A program made the translations under genes and the position numbers. This document shows, in pieces, positions 35,666 through 48,000 of a DNA stretch of 64,000 bases (position 1 is the first letter of the stretch; each line of letters starts with the position of its first letter). The DNA comes from Bugula neritina (lineage: Eukaryota; Bryozoa; Gymnolaemata; Cheilostomatida; Bugulidae). The stretch covers positions 5,313,662 through 5,377,661 of the forward strand of contig OZ037770.1 of assembly GCA_964035545.1 (NCBI GenBank). The letters run 5' to 3'. The notes under the pieces were generated by a model. It was not told the origin of the DNA, ran no database searches, and was given only the letters and a program-made list of their open reading frames with translations.

Positions 35666-38600
35666 CTTAATAGTTACTAGTCAGAGAAAATCAGCCAAAC
35701 TAAAATACATATAATTATTGGTTTTGTTCCACTTACTAGTTAACACAATATTTTTATTCATACAACATACTCATGCGTACAACATAGCTGATCATTTGGC
35801 AAATTACCCTTGCCACAACCATGGAGACCAGTAAATAATAATTAATTCAAGTTACAGATTGATCACGTTGAGTAAATGATTATGAAAGATTATAAGCATG
35901 GCTAGACGTTATTCCGCTAACAAAGCATTCAACTCCGAGCATCGAAAAAGTAACAAGAATTGAACTGTTTTATTTATTGTTTCTTTGGTTAAACAATTTA
36001 AAAAATGTTGAGTAATCGAGTTTGATTAAACATCAATATAAGCTATTGAAGCACATTGAATATTAAATATGTAACTGTGTTAATTTTAACCCTTGCAAAA
36101 CCCAATTGCAAAATGCATTTTACTACATTACATAAAATAACAATGTTTTACTAACATTGTCAGTTTAATATTTACTATTCTACTACTAATCTTTAATAAA
36201 TATCAACTCATATGAATTAATAATTTCAGTAAAATCTTTCGTTCTTAGTGCTTAGGATTTTCAATTCAAAAAGTTGACCATCGAACCTCAAAAATATTAA
36301 TGCTGCATAACCCTGGTCAAAGAGATAGCAAATGCCATAAAATACATCCAAATGCTATGTAATAGTTTTCAACAAACCAAAACAAACACCTGTTTGTAAA
36401 CTGGGTAGTAATGTCACTCTTGGCCAGACAAGACTCCAGCAAGATCTGAAGTCTGACCAGCAAAACAACCAAAGGTCTGAAGGGTATTAAATACACATAC
36501 TACGCTCTGCACCTGCCAAGTCGATTTTTGACTTACACAAGCCTGTGTCGAACGATACAAGAGCAGGATGGCATTTTACACTAACTTGTATCAACCAACA
36601 CTAAAGTATAGCCATAGTTTGCATAATCCACTGAAATTATTCAACCAAGAGCTGTCTGCTTTATAAGTCACATCAGTGAAAAATAAAATGATACCACAAC
36701 TAGAACTCTTTCTAAACTTACACTGCTAGAATCAAGAAAGCAAAATCACCAAATGAGATCATTACACAACTCTCTAGAGAATGCAGCCTGCAATAATATG
36801 CTATTTTCTAGTTATGATGAGATTGTGAAACATAACTATGGTTACCAGAGCTACGAGCAGCAGACAGCTAATAATATCGACAAGGACGAATGGTTACTTC
36901 AACAGTTACCTCTCTCAAACAATACACAATTACTCCTGAGTAGCAACAAATCAGCAATGTGCTGAGTCAGTCTTATGCCAATTTTAACGAACTCTTATAA
37001 ATGAGACATTCAACTGGCACAGAATGAGTACATAGTAGGCATTGATCTAAACACATACTGGGATGTAAATCAGAAGGAAACAAGCAACAAACTGTGATAA
37101 ATACTATTCTTATTAGTAATTAAACCTAGTATAAGTAACACGATATTACTACTATATTAGTATAAGATTAAATATAAATTAAAATATCAATTACTGTTCA
37201 AAATAAAAACAACAAAAACTGAAATTCTAATAGTAATAACAATTATCATAATTTAATATTAAAAATAAAACTTAAAAGATAAAGGTAAGTTAAAAATTTG
37301 CTAAAACTGAGTGTTAGGACAACAGCATAGGCAGAATACACAATCACAATAAAAATCACAATTATTTTATTAATTTACAAACTTACTAATACTAATAGTA
37401 TTACTATTTCATACTAGTAACTAGTAAGTCATAGTACTACTACTATCGCTACAAATACATCCTGGTCTAGTACTACTACCGTTACTAGTAGTAGTAGTAC
37501 TACCACTAGTACTAATAGTAAACGTAGACCGTAGTACTATTAGATAGTACTCCTGCTACATCCTGATGGTGATCCTGATCTACTAACATGGTTACCTAAG
37601 GCTAATGGTACAACTACTATTAATAGTAATAGCACTAGTAGTATTATTCCCAACTAGTGGTCTGTGACTATTACCATGTGAAAGTCTATGCTAACTTTAT
37701 GTCTAATGTGATATTGACAGCCACACTCACAGTGACTGTCAGTAGTAACAGCAGTAGTAGCAGTAGCAGCAGTAGCAGCAGTAGCAGCAGTAGTAGCAGT
37801 AGTAGTAGTGGTAGTACTACTAATACTAATATTACTGCTGCGACACCCACTGGTAATAGTCATGAACTCGAACACCAACATGATTCAATACCATGCATGA
37901 TTAGCTGATGAGCGGAATCGTAATACTCTAATTCACTAGTAGACGTAGTAGTACTACTACTAGTAGTAGTAGTGACAGTATCAGTATGAGTATGACTATG
38001 AGTCTTAGTGTGAGTATGATATTGATTGGCCATAGCATTACCTAAAGCTAAGCTAGGCCTAGTGCCAGCGTCACAAGTTTTAGTTCGTTTTCAGTTTCAG
38101 TTGGAGTTTTAAACTTAAAATTTAAAAGGAGTTTTGCCCGAATTTAATCATACTGACAATGTTGATGTTAAACTTAAACTTTAACTTAAATTTAAAGTTA
38201 TTCATTTTCATATTTTATTAGTAATAAACTTAGTATTTAATACTATGTATATTACTATTAGTAATACTAGTACTAATAGTAATACTAATAGTAATAGTAA
38301 TACTAATAGTAATACTAAAGGTAATAGTAATACTAATAGTAATACTAATACTAATAGTAATAGTAATAGTAATAGACATAGTTAATGTTATAGTAATTCT
38401 TATTCTTATTCACTAAAAATTGTATTTGTTAATTTTAAAATTAAACTTTTTTTCATTTCTCAGTATTACTGTAACTATAATGTAAATTATTGCATTAAAC
38501 TTTCCTTAAACTTTCTTAACTGTTTTCAATAAAAATGATTCAATATGAATATCAATTACAATAATATAATTACAAGTTATAAAAATAAATATGAATATCG

Positions 38601-38918
38601 CCATGAATGTAAATACGAAGATTAAAACAAATCTCGCTTGAAGCAGCACCGAGTGGATGGTCAGTAAGTGCATTGTTTGGCAGGTCTCGGCCTCGCGACT
38701 TGGCAACTGTTTATTGTACAATAATATAAGCGTTCTATATTTTCTGATCCTCAACTTGATGCTGTTTCTAGCGATATTGGACAGTAACTTTCAACTATTC
38801 TTCTTGTGGATTGCGTCAAACATTTTTGAGTTGTTCTCTCTAAAACTAATCTTCAGGGAAATTAGGTGTTGTCGTTCCACAAATTGCTTGTCTTTTTTAG
38901 ACAAGTAGCTGTCTGATC
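35666..38918. other. Divergent intergenic region
   Basis: Contains the promoters of the small membrane protein gene (leftward) and NDUFB8 (rightward), but I cannot point to core elements. It holds an (AGT/AGC)n microsatellite at 37740-37815, AGTAGTACTACT-type self-complementary runs at about 37435-37510 and 37930-37975, and a TAATAGTAATAC repeat at about 38265-38375. A 70-codon frame at 36753-36965 has no supporting features. Confidence 0.7.
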
Positions 38919-41900
38919 ATGGCCGGCCCAGCTCTGAGATGCAGTTTTTGTGTCCACTCTATGTTGAAAAAATTCCACAAAATAGATAGGCATTTTTTCT
39001 TTCAAAGACTGCTCACCACAACAGCAACAAGTAAGAAGTTTTATTTTTTTATTTGTGTTTTCCTAAACATAAGTAAACTTAAAGTTGAGCTATATTTCTT
39101 ACTGAAAGTAATTCAAATTGAAATTGAAATTGTAAAACTAAAAAATAAAAAATTTCAAAGAGTAAGACAAAATCAATTAATATTGCTAATATTATGAATT
39201 AAAATGAGTTGAACTTGAAGATCAACTCTTAGTATTAGTGTTCACATGTTGTTTTACTATAAAAATAGCAAATAGTCATAGTGCCTTTGATTTACTTGGA
39301 GTTTTGCTTAAATTTTATTCTAATCATCTTCATATTTATGTTGATATACCTCTTGTTATTGATATTATTATAACTCTAGCCCGGCTAGAGTTACGTTAGA
39401 CTTAGTCCTGTCAGTAATTGAGTATTAGCTACGCCTATTAGTATTACTATTACTATTAGTACTCGTTATTACTAATCCTATAGTAGAAGCAGTAGAACGT
39501 AGTCCTAAGTCAAAGTGAAAGTGGCATGGTTGTACTACTACTTATAAGTTATAAGACCAACTATAAGTTAAAATAATTATCATATCATAATTATATGATG
39601 ATCATTATGATTATGGTTATGATAAAGTGGTAATCATTATGAGCTATACTTCTTATGTCATACTCAATTTCATGGTTCTATCAGTATGAGTATCACTAAG
39701 AGTATCAGTATGACTACGAGTAGGATTATCATTATGATAGTCAAATTTATTTTTCATTTGATATGACCTATTAATTTACTAATGCTAGTAGTTATACTTA
39801 TATTTATAGTCATACTGAAAATGTAACTGTTGCTATAAGTTGATGTTTAAATGTTATAGTTACACTTACAGTATCGGTATGGGTGCAGTCGTTTCATACC
39901 CACTTTTTCAAGTCGTTTTGTATACGTCAATATAAATTACCTAATATACATATTCTCTTTATATTGATTTATTATTTGGGTTTAAGGTTTGAGGTTAATT
40001 CATTATTCATTTTGTGTACGTCAGTTTGTGTACAAAACAACCATTCTGTATTCAAAATGACTGGTGTGCGGCATGACTTGTGTACGAAATGACAGTAACC
40101 CTTATGGTATAAGTATAATTTTAACTATAAGATTAATAATTCTTATTAAAGATAGTAGGCTTTAGTTATAATATTCAATTTACATGTATCTGACTATCTT
40201 TTATCTCTCATTATTTAATTTCATCAGTTGAATTTAATAAGTTGAAATTAAATAATTTCAAATCAATTTGAATATAGTATGATAGAACTATAAGTATAAA
40301 TATACGATTAGGATTTAATAATAATAATATTAGTTTTAGTAGCAGTAATGCTATTAGCTATAGTACTACTATTAGTATCATAAATATAACATAAAAAACA
40401 TGGAGCCATGGGCCGTAGAGTTACGATTTTGATATGGCCATACTCTGTACTCGTACTAGCACAAGTAGAAGTCGTAGTAATAGTCATAGTGGTACAACCA
40501 ATATGCATGCTGATACTGAAGTTGTTAGCACTGATACTATTAGTCTTAGTTTTAGTGTTATGCTTATTTTTATTCTTATAATAATATTATTATTACTGCG
40601 TATTCATTAGTTGGCAATTGCTGTTCTATATTAAATTAATTACAATCAACTCGTAAGTAGATGAAATGTACAATTCAGGGACTTCATATTAAATATGTGA
40701 TTAGATATGTCATTCTGGTTTACTGTTAAGTGCCTGTCACTTAACGTTCAACTTTAGGTTTATTCACGCACAATGCTTTATGGCCAACTGAAACATCTAG
40801 TTGATTTTAATATTCTACTCAAGTGAAGTTTTGAAATCATAATTGCAGTCCCAAAGACATAATGATACTACTGATAGTAATTCAGTAGATTAACCGTAGT
40901 AGAAATCTAAGTGTTATTCAGATTGAACCTGATTAATTTTAAGAATGGTGAAACTTGTCAAGGTTGCTTTGGTCAGGCATCTGATAACTTTTCTACTAGC
41001 AATGTTGATTTAGGTCAACATAACATAAGGTTGGACAACTCATGTTATGGTGTTATAACTCCAACAGTGAGTGAAACTGACTATATAGTTATACACTGAG
41101 TGACTGTAGAATGACAGTGTGATGAATGTTCACAGCTATGTTTGTCACATTGACTGAAGTACTTGATGAGCTTTTGAAATTCCTTGACGCAGTCAGTTGA
41201 CTTGAGATGAATTCGCTGCAAATCTTTTTTGATATAATTTTTGATTTTTGTTTCAACAATTGAAGAAGTTTTTTATCTGCCGTTTTTCTTTATGAAACTT
41301 CTTCAAAGGGGCGCGATTAGAATCATGGATAACATACATACTGTATTTAATGTTTACTGTTAGTGGCGCCCAGTCGTTATTTATTCTATCTTATTAATAC
41401 ATCATTTCCTGTTCTTCAGCACCTGCAGCCTGGAATTACCAGTGGAAGCCAAGTCCCTACCCAAAGACTCAAGCCGAGAGAGAAGCAGCTGCTAAGAAGT
41501 ATGGCCTCAGAGTAGAGGATTATGAGCCATTCGACCCGTACAAAGGTACCGTCTCTATCACCAGACCATCGGCATTCTGTTCAACTATGTCTTCAATAGG
41601 CTGAGATATTGCTTAGCAAGTTGAAAGTATTCAATTTTCTTGTTTACAGTATGTGATCACCTGAAGTTTAACTTAAGACTGTTTGCTAGTTGTTTTGTAA
41701 CTTTTAGTTGCAATATAATTGAAAAAACACTCCTAGTCCCAACATAATTTAGAAAACATTTTGAAATTTATGTCATTGGAGAAATGCTGTTAAAGTGGGT
41801 AACTAAAGCGTTTGAGTTTTATGAATGGCTGTTTGAACTCATAAGGGCTCATGGGAAAGACAACTCTGGTCCTTCGATTAGAGTAAGATCTTATAAATTA

Positions 41901-44264
41901 TATAATTGGTTCAACATTACGAGAGTCCGTTTGCTCGGTTCCTGATTTCCAATAAACTTCAGAAAGTTATTTTTAACTTCTATTGGTATTAGCTGAATAT
42001 ATAATTCATTAAGTAGTTTTCGTGATCAGAAAGTTTTAACCTCAAGCGTGGAGCAGGGTATGATATGACCTAATTTACCAGATCACTTTTGAAAACGTTT
42101 AAGAAGTTTTTTATTTATATTTTTACACTTCTGGGTTGAGATTTCGATTTTAATTTAGTTCTACCCTCGGTTGTAGTCAGAACTTACCAATTGAAAAAAT
42201 TTTAAATTTTCTTGAAAAAATTTCTGAAAGAAAAAATTTGGTGGGTTTTAAAATATTTTCGAATTTTCTTGAAAAAAGATTTAAGATAAAAAAAATAGTG
42301 GAGAACCCAACTAGTATACAAAATACCTTCAAATGTCCAACCTATTGTTTCATATTAAGAAGGAACTTTTAGATACTTCACCAACTGGCCCTATTATCTC
42401 TGGTAATATGTCATCATTACATAATATTCACAACAGCTCAGAGTTAACCATAAAACTCTTGGAGTTATGTTATCCTGGCAGCTGCGTGTTTCCCATATAT
42501 TCTTAGGTTGCTTCTCTACAAGCATATAGCAGAGTGATATAAGAGGAGACAATCCCTGAACTTTCTTTATAGCTTCTTTTATACCGCATGTAGTTTGAAA
42601 TTACTCGTTTACTGTAGAAGTCCAATTTATTGCGATGTTTTCTTGGTATGTCACCCTCAATGTTAAAAGATGGGGACATACAGTGCTTCCTTCGTATCTC
42701 ACAGTTCCAGTTCTGACGAAGCTCCATGAGTCACACCATAAGAATGTAGACCCTTATTTTAGTGGCTTATGTATGTGTGTATAGGGACCAAATGGGCAAA
42801 TTTAAAGTATCTAGGGGTTCAAGATTAAATGGAGCGACTAGAATAGAAGCAATTTCCCACAAAATCTATAGCCTGTGTATTTGTTTGTAGACCCAGGTTA
42901 CGGGGACTACCCTAAGGTCGGGTGGGTAGGGGCGAGTCACAAGGACCCCTACCAAGACTATGATTTCCCGCACATGGGCACCGACTACAAGGAAGTGCTG
43001 CATCCAGACGCTGACTTGGCGACATACGATCGGTTCAACCCTCAGGCTGCCGGCTATTCCTATTACAGCCAGTGAGTATACAGTGTCAGTGAGTATACAG
43101 TGTCAGTGAGTATACAGTGTCAGTCAGTATACAGTATCAGTGAGTATACAGTGTCAGTCAGTATACAGTGTCAGTCAGTATACAGTGTCAGTCAGTATAC
43201 AGTGTCAGTCAGTATACAGTGTCAGTCAGTATACAGTGTCAGTGAGTGAGTATACAGTGTCAGTCAGTATACAGTGTCAGTCAGTATACAGTGTCAGTCA
43301 GTATACAGTGTCAGAATTAATATTTTCTCTTTTTTTCTAGAACCTTCATGACGCTGTTTTTCATTGGATTTATGGTCACAATATACTCCATTCACTTCAT
43401 CAGCGTGGAATATGGTTGGACGACACACATGCCTATGGTAAGATAATGCTATTCTTTGTGACCCACGGGTCATGTGACACAGTCTAGCAGTTGTCTAAAC
43501 TAAACTATTTCTGCTTATCATTTTGAATAATAGTTGAAAAATCTCAGTAGAATATGGTTTGTGTATTGGGAGTCGTCCCCTCATATCCTTGTCACCTGTC
43601 ACCATTGTTATTGGTTAGTGTGTGCCACATAATGTCATATAAGAATATACAACAATAATTCGCCGCGTAGTGTCAGCTTACTGGTACTCATATGATGTGA
43701 CATGGTTGTAACACTGTAGACACTTGCCATGTAGTGTCAGCTTGCTAGTACTCATATCATGTGACATGGTTGCAACACTACAGACACTTGCCACGTAGTG
43801 TCAGCTTGCTGGTACTCATATCATGTGACATGTTTGTAACACTACAGACACTTGCCATGTAGTGTCAGCTTGCCGGTACTCATATGATGTGACATGGTTG
43901 TAACACTACAGACACTTGCCATGTAGTGTCAGCTTGCCGGTACTCATATGATGTGACATGGTTGTAACACTGTAGACACTTGCCATGTAGTGTCAGCTTG
44001 CTAGTACTCATATCATGTGACATGGTTGTAACACTGTAGACACTTGCCATGTAGTGTCAGCTTGCTGGTACTCATATGATGTGACATGGTTGTAACACTA
44101 CAGACACTTGCCATGTAGTGTCAGCTTGCCGGTACTCATATGATGTGACATGTTTGCAGATGCCAAAGCAGTATCCTGACAACCTTTGGGTACAGAGAGG
44201 TAGAGACCCTAAAGATATGCCTAAAGTTGTACACTACACATTTGAACCTGCCTCATCTTCATGA
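38919..44264 (+). CDS. NDUFB8: NDUFB8, complex I subunit (ASHI family), five exons
   Basis: Exons 38919-39030, 41420-41545, 42891-43071, 43341-43437 and 44160-44264 join in phase to 206 residues. The N-terminus ([10 protein letters not shown], then basic residues) fits a mitochondrial targeting peptide. Exon 2 has the family's [20 protein letters not shown] followed by EDYEPF; exon 3 has GYGDYPK; exon 4 (residues about 140-172) holds the single membrane helix; exon 5 ends with the conserved [16 protein letters not shown]. This accessory subunit sits in the membrane arm of respiratory complex I on the inner-membrane side. Length is slightly above the human protein (186). Introns 3 and 4 are almost wholly tandem repeats that reach the splice sites. 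Intron 1 (2.4 kb) and intron 2 (1.3 kb) show no genes; short frames inside look random. Confidence 0.96.
43072..43314 (+). repeat. 17-bp minisatellite made of the splice donor, NDUFB8 intron 3
   Basis: About 14 copies of GTGAGTATACAGTGTCA (often GTCAGTATAC). The first copy is the actual donor of exon 3. The array occupies nearly the whole 269-bp intron, leaving only the TTTTTTTCTAG acceptor region unique. Confidence 0.96.
43660..44158 (+). repeat. 64-bp minisatellite, NDUFB8 intron 4
   Basis: Seven to eight units with CACTTGCC recurring every 64 bp (43721, 43785, 43849 and so on to 44105). Each unit carries GTAGTGTCAGCTTG and CTCATATGATGTGACATG. The last unit runs directly into the acceptor TGTTTGCAG at 44159. 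Confidence 0.96.
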
Positions 44265-44441
44265 TCATATTATCTTCACAGTTTCCCTACATTTATAATA
44301 TATATAGAAGTTGTGTACACTTGGTAGTTGTGTTGATATTTATGGTACAAGAGTGATTTGAATTAGTTGCCAAGACTGTTAACCAAATGCTTCAACGTTT
44401 TGTTGTGTTGCTCATTATTGTGGCATGTTTTTATTTTTGCA

Positions 44442-44447
44442 AATAAA
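44442..44447 (+). terminator. Polyadenylation signal of NDUFB8
   Basis: AATAAA 178 nt after the NDUFB8 stop codon. A short (TGAT)n run follows at about 44484-44502. Confidence 0.7.
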
Positions 44448-44696
44448 GAGATGATGGCATAGCAACATACGTATTATCTGCATTGATTGATTGATTGATT
44501 GATATATTGCATATCACATACATGAAAATCGACATCAGATCCCTGTTGGAGTGTAGTCAAAGTATGGCATGAGCAGTATATTTAAATTTCGAGTTTCTAC
44601 ATTTCTGAGGTTACTTTTGCCTTCGGTCCTCCAACTGCAAAGAGTTTAACATCTCCAAGACAATACTGTGTTGCTGCTCCTAATAGAGTATTGGAT

Positions 44697-44702
44697 TTTA
44701 TT
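44697..44702 (-). terminator. Polyadenylation signal candidate of the mucin-like gene
   Basis: AATAAA on the minus strand about 330 nt past the stop at 45029. It would place the convergent 3' ends of this gene and NDUFB8 about 250 bp apart. Confidence 0.5.
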
Positions 44703-45028
44703 TTGACAAAAGTATAAATATTAATAAATAGTTATGTACAATAATTGGGCTAATGGATTAGCAAATAATTTTTATATCCATTGCATCAAGCAAACTTATT
44801 AATGGTGAACGCTTCACAGAAATTACTATAAGCAGCACGGAGTTGGAATGATAGAGTACAATATTTGTGCGAACCTCCAAGCACTGCACTCAAGTTACCC
44901 CTAACTAGGTGCTTCCTCAAGCAACTTCCAATATTGGCAGCTAATAATTTAGAAAACAACAGAATTTCTATATTGATTTTAAGTTTCTGTTTGCTGCTCT
45001 TGATAATTGTTTATAGCTGAGTTCTCAA

Positions 45029-48000
45029 CTAACTGAGGAATCCTCCACTGCCAAACAGACTACGTCCTTGGCCTGTAGCCTGTTCCCCTCTCCTTCTCTG
45101 GTCTACTGCACTCACAGTCTTCTCGTTTTGGGAGAGCAAATCTGTTTGAAAGTTGAGCAGATCTTCGCTGCCTGCGTCAGCTTGTAGGCCATCTTCTGCA
45201 AAGTTCTCTCCTTCTGACAGCGCCTCTACCTCCTGGTGATTGGCTGCTTGTAGCGACTCCCTCTGAAACATTTACAATAATTATGTTCACTATCTGCTTG
45301 TAAACATACAGTAGATAGACATTTCATTGCTACATGACAAACACTGCCATTTCAAAGTAACATGCTTTGGCAAACATCTTGTTTCACACAAAATATAATC
45401 AAATAAAGAATAATATATTTTAAACTAAAATATGATAATTGAGTGAGTGGCCTATAAATGCAAAACAAGTCAACGTTGTTTATTACTATATTCTCTTTTT
45501 GCTAAGCCTTTACTGGACCTCTACAGCATAAGTTGAAGTTTCCCATTCAGGGTTATTGCCAATTCATCAATAACCAATACCAATGATGTCTTACTAACTC
45601 AGCTGTGCCACATTGATCTCTCAGACTATGTTAGCTGCATAGTGGAAAGCCATATTTGTTTAGCTAGAGTTTATATTTCGATATTTCTTCTGTTTAAAAT
45701 CCCTCCCCTTGCATTAGGAGATTTCACAGGGTGGCTTGGATAAATCTATGTTATTGCTTCAGTTACTTAGTACAATTTACACTAAATTTGTTTGAGCTAC
45801 ACTTTTTAATTAATGGGTTTATAATTGCATAACTGATATAAAATATAATAAGTCTGTAGGGCTCAATACAATGTATCCACTAAGAATGCATGAGTCATAT
45901 AAAGAACCAGGTTATACGAGCAGAATAATAACTCTGCTGGCAGGATACTCACAGTGCCACTAAGAAGGGGCACTTGCTCTCACCTGTCACTACTGTGTAC
46001 CTGCCTTATAGGATTAAGCTAATCAATGTCACTATCTCCTTTATACTGATTACTCTGCAAGTTGTGCAAGACATTGACATTGCTAGCTCATTGTCATAGA
46101 AACCAGAAATGCATACTTGATTCGCCAGCTTGGATTTAGAGTTTAATATACTGTATAAAATCACAGCTTACCCACAGTGCATTCAGACTATATGTCATAT
46201 AGTGCGTTAATTGATATTTGGATTATAATTAAATTTTATACTCTATTTACTTAAAGCAGGGCTGTTCAACAGGTGGCCCCAGGGCTAGATGTGGCCAACA
46301 GCCTACATTTATGTGGCCCTCAAAAGCCTAGCGAATAAAATTATTTTTTACCGTATACATTAGAGTGAAAAACCACCTTTTAAATTTGGTCTTATTTATA
46401 CCCCTACTACAAAACAAGCATGCCTGCAGTAATTATTACAGGTTAATTGCGTAATGAATCATTAGAATTTGGAATAGAATAATTTGAAAGTTACTGACGC
46501 TGTGGCCCTCAGCACAACACAAGCTAAAGTTTATAATATGGCTCTCATCATGAAATATTCCCTTTCAGTTGCCCTTGCTCTGAAAATATTGGACACCCCT
46601 AACTTCGAGGATGTAAAAGACGTTGTTTTGGAGGTAGTACATTGGGTGCCATGTGCACCATTTTTAGACAGCGTGTAGAAAATCATATTATCCAGAAAAA
46701 TAAAATGACTACAATACTTTACATATTATATATAAGTGTGATGGGGTTTATTTTGTGATAATCAACCCAACATTCAAGTCATTATAGTTAGCAGACAAGC
46801 ATATATTATATTATTTCTGTTGGCAGTCTGTTGTATACAATGTCGGCCATTATTAGCACCTATGTATGCTATGCAGCTATTTTATTGTAAAAATTGTTAT
46901 ATAACATAATCCTTGCTTAAAATGTAATACAACTATTGTAATGTAATATACACCTATTACCTACATACTACTAGGGAGCAGCTATGATCTAGGGGTTAGA
47001 ACGTTTGCCTAGTAAACACGAAGGTCATGGGTTCGAGCCCAGACAAAAGCCATTGGTGATGTTAAAAGAGCATTCAGTCATAATTGCTCCTGTGCCTCAT
47101 TTAAATAAGTCCTTAGCCCGCTTTAACATAAACCCTTTCTATCAGGGGTTTCTCACAGGGATAGTGACTATAAACTTGCGTGAGTTTACCTACATACTAC
47201 TGTATATTAGTGTAACTATTACATATACTTATGAATTGCATATAATTACCTAATGTAGGCAATTATGGTGGTATTGGCCGTGTAATAGTTATTAATGATA
47301 TTAAAGGCAATAAATCAGCACTGAATTCATACTCACAGCTCCTATCCTGGTGCCGGATCCAAACTTAGCTCCATTACTTTTCTGTAGACTGACAGACTGG
47401 GCATTGGAGTTCTCCAAGTTGAGAGCTAAGGCTAACAACAATGAACAAGAGTATAAGCTACAATTCTATAGCATTAAAGTAACATGAAATAGCCTGGGTA
47501 CCTCACAATAGCTCATAAATAGATCATAGTTTCACTGCATGGAAGCACTGCATGAACAAAATAATACAAGACGGCTAATTCCACAACCACAGGTTTCATG
47601 CCAGCCAAATGTTCTTTCAATAATTTTACTTAATTATATAAGTTTTGCTGAATATAATTAAAACATAAGTTAGCCGTAGCTGCAAAGTTTTTTCAAATTT
47701 TGCATATTTTGTAGAGTGAAAATAATTGTTATTCAATCTTTAGGCTACTTTATGAGGTGCCTAATATTATATCTAATACTCATTTAATCTGTAACACAAG
47801 TCAATTGAGACATAACTACCCTATAAAAATAAAACAGTCACTATTTAAAATAATATATTATGCAGATGCCAATTAAAATATGCACCCATGCAGTTAATAA
47901 GTTAATGCTCATGAATATTGCATATATTATAGCAGGAAATTGCATTACAGGTTTTTCATTGGCTAAAAAGCTAAGATCATTTCTCAGTTGATGAAGATGC

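Noticed and set aside
36753-36965. 70-codon frame on +
   Set aside because: No domain, splice context or composition signal; the length is within chance for this region.
40911-41099. 62-codon frame on + within NDUFB8 intron 1
   Set aside because: No features and no splice sites consistent with the neighbouring exons.
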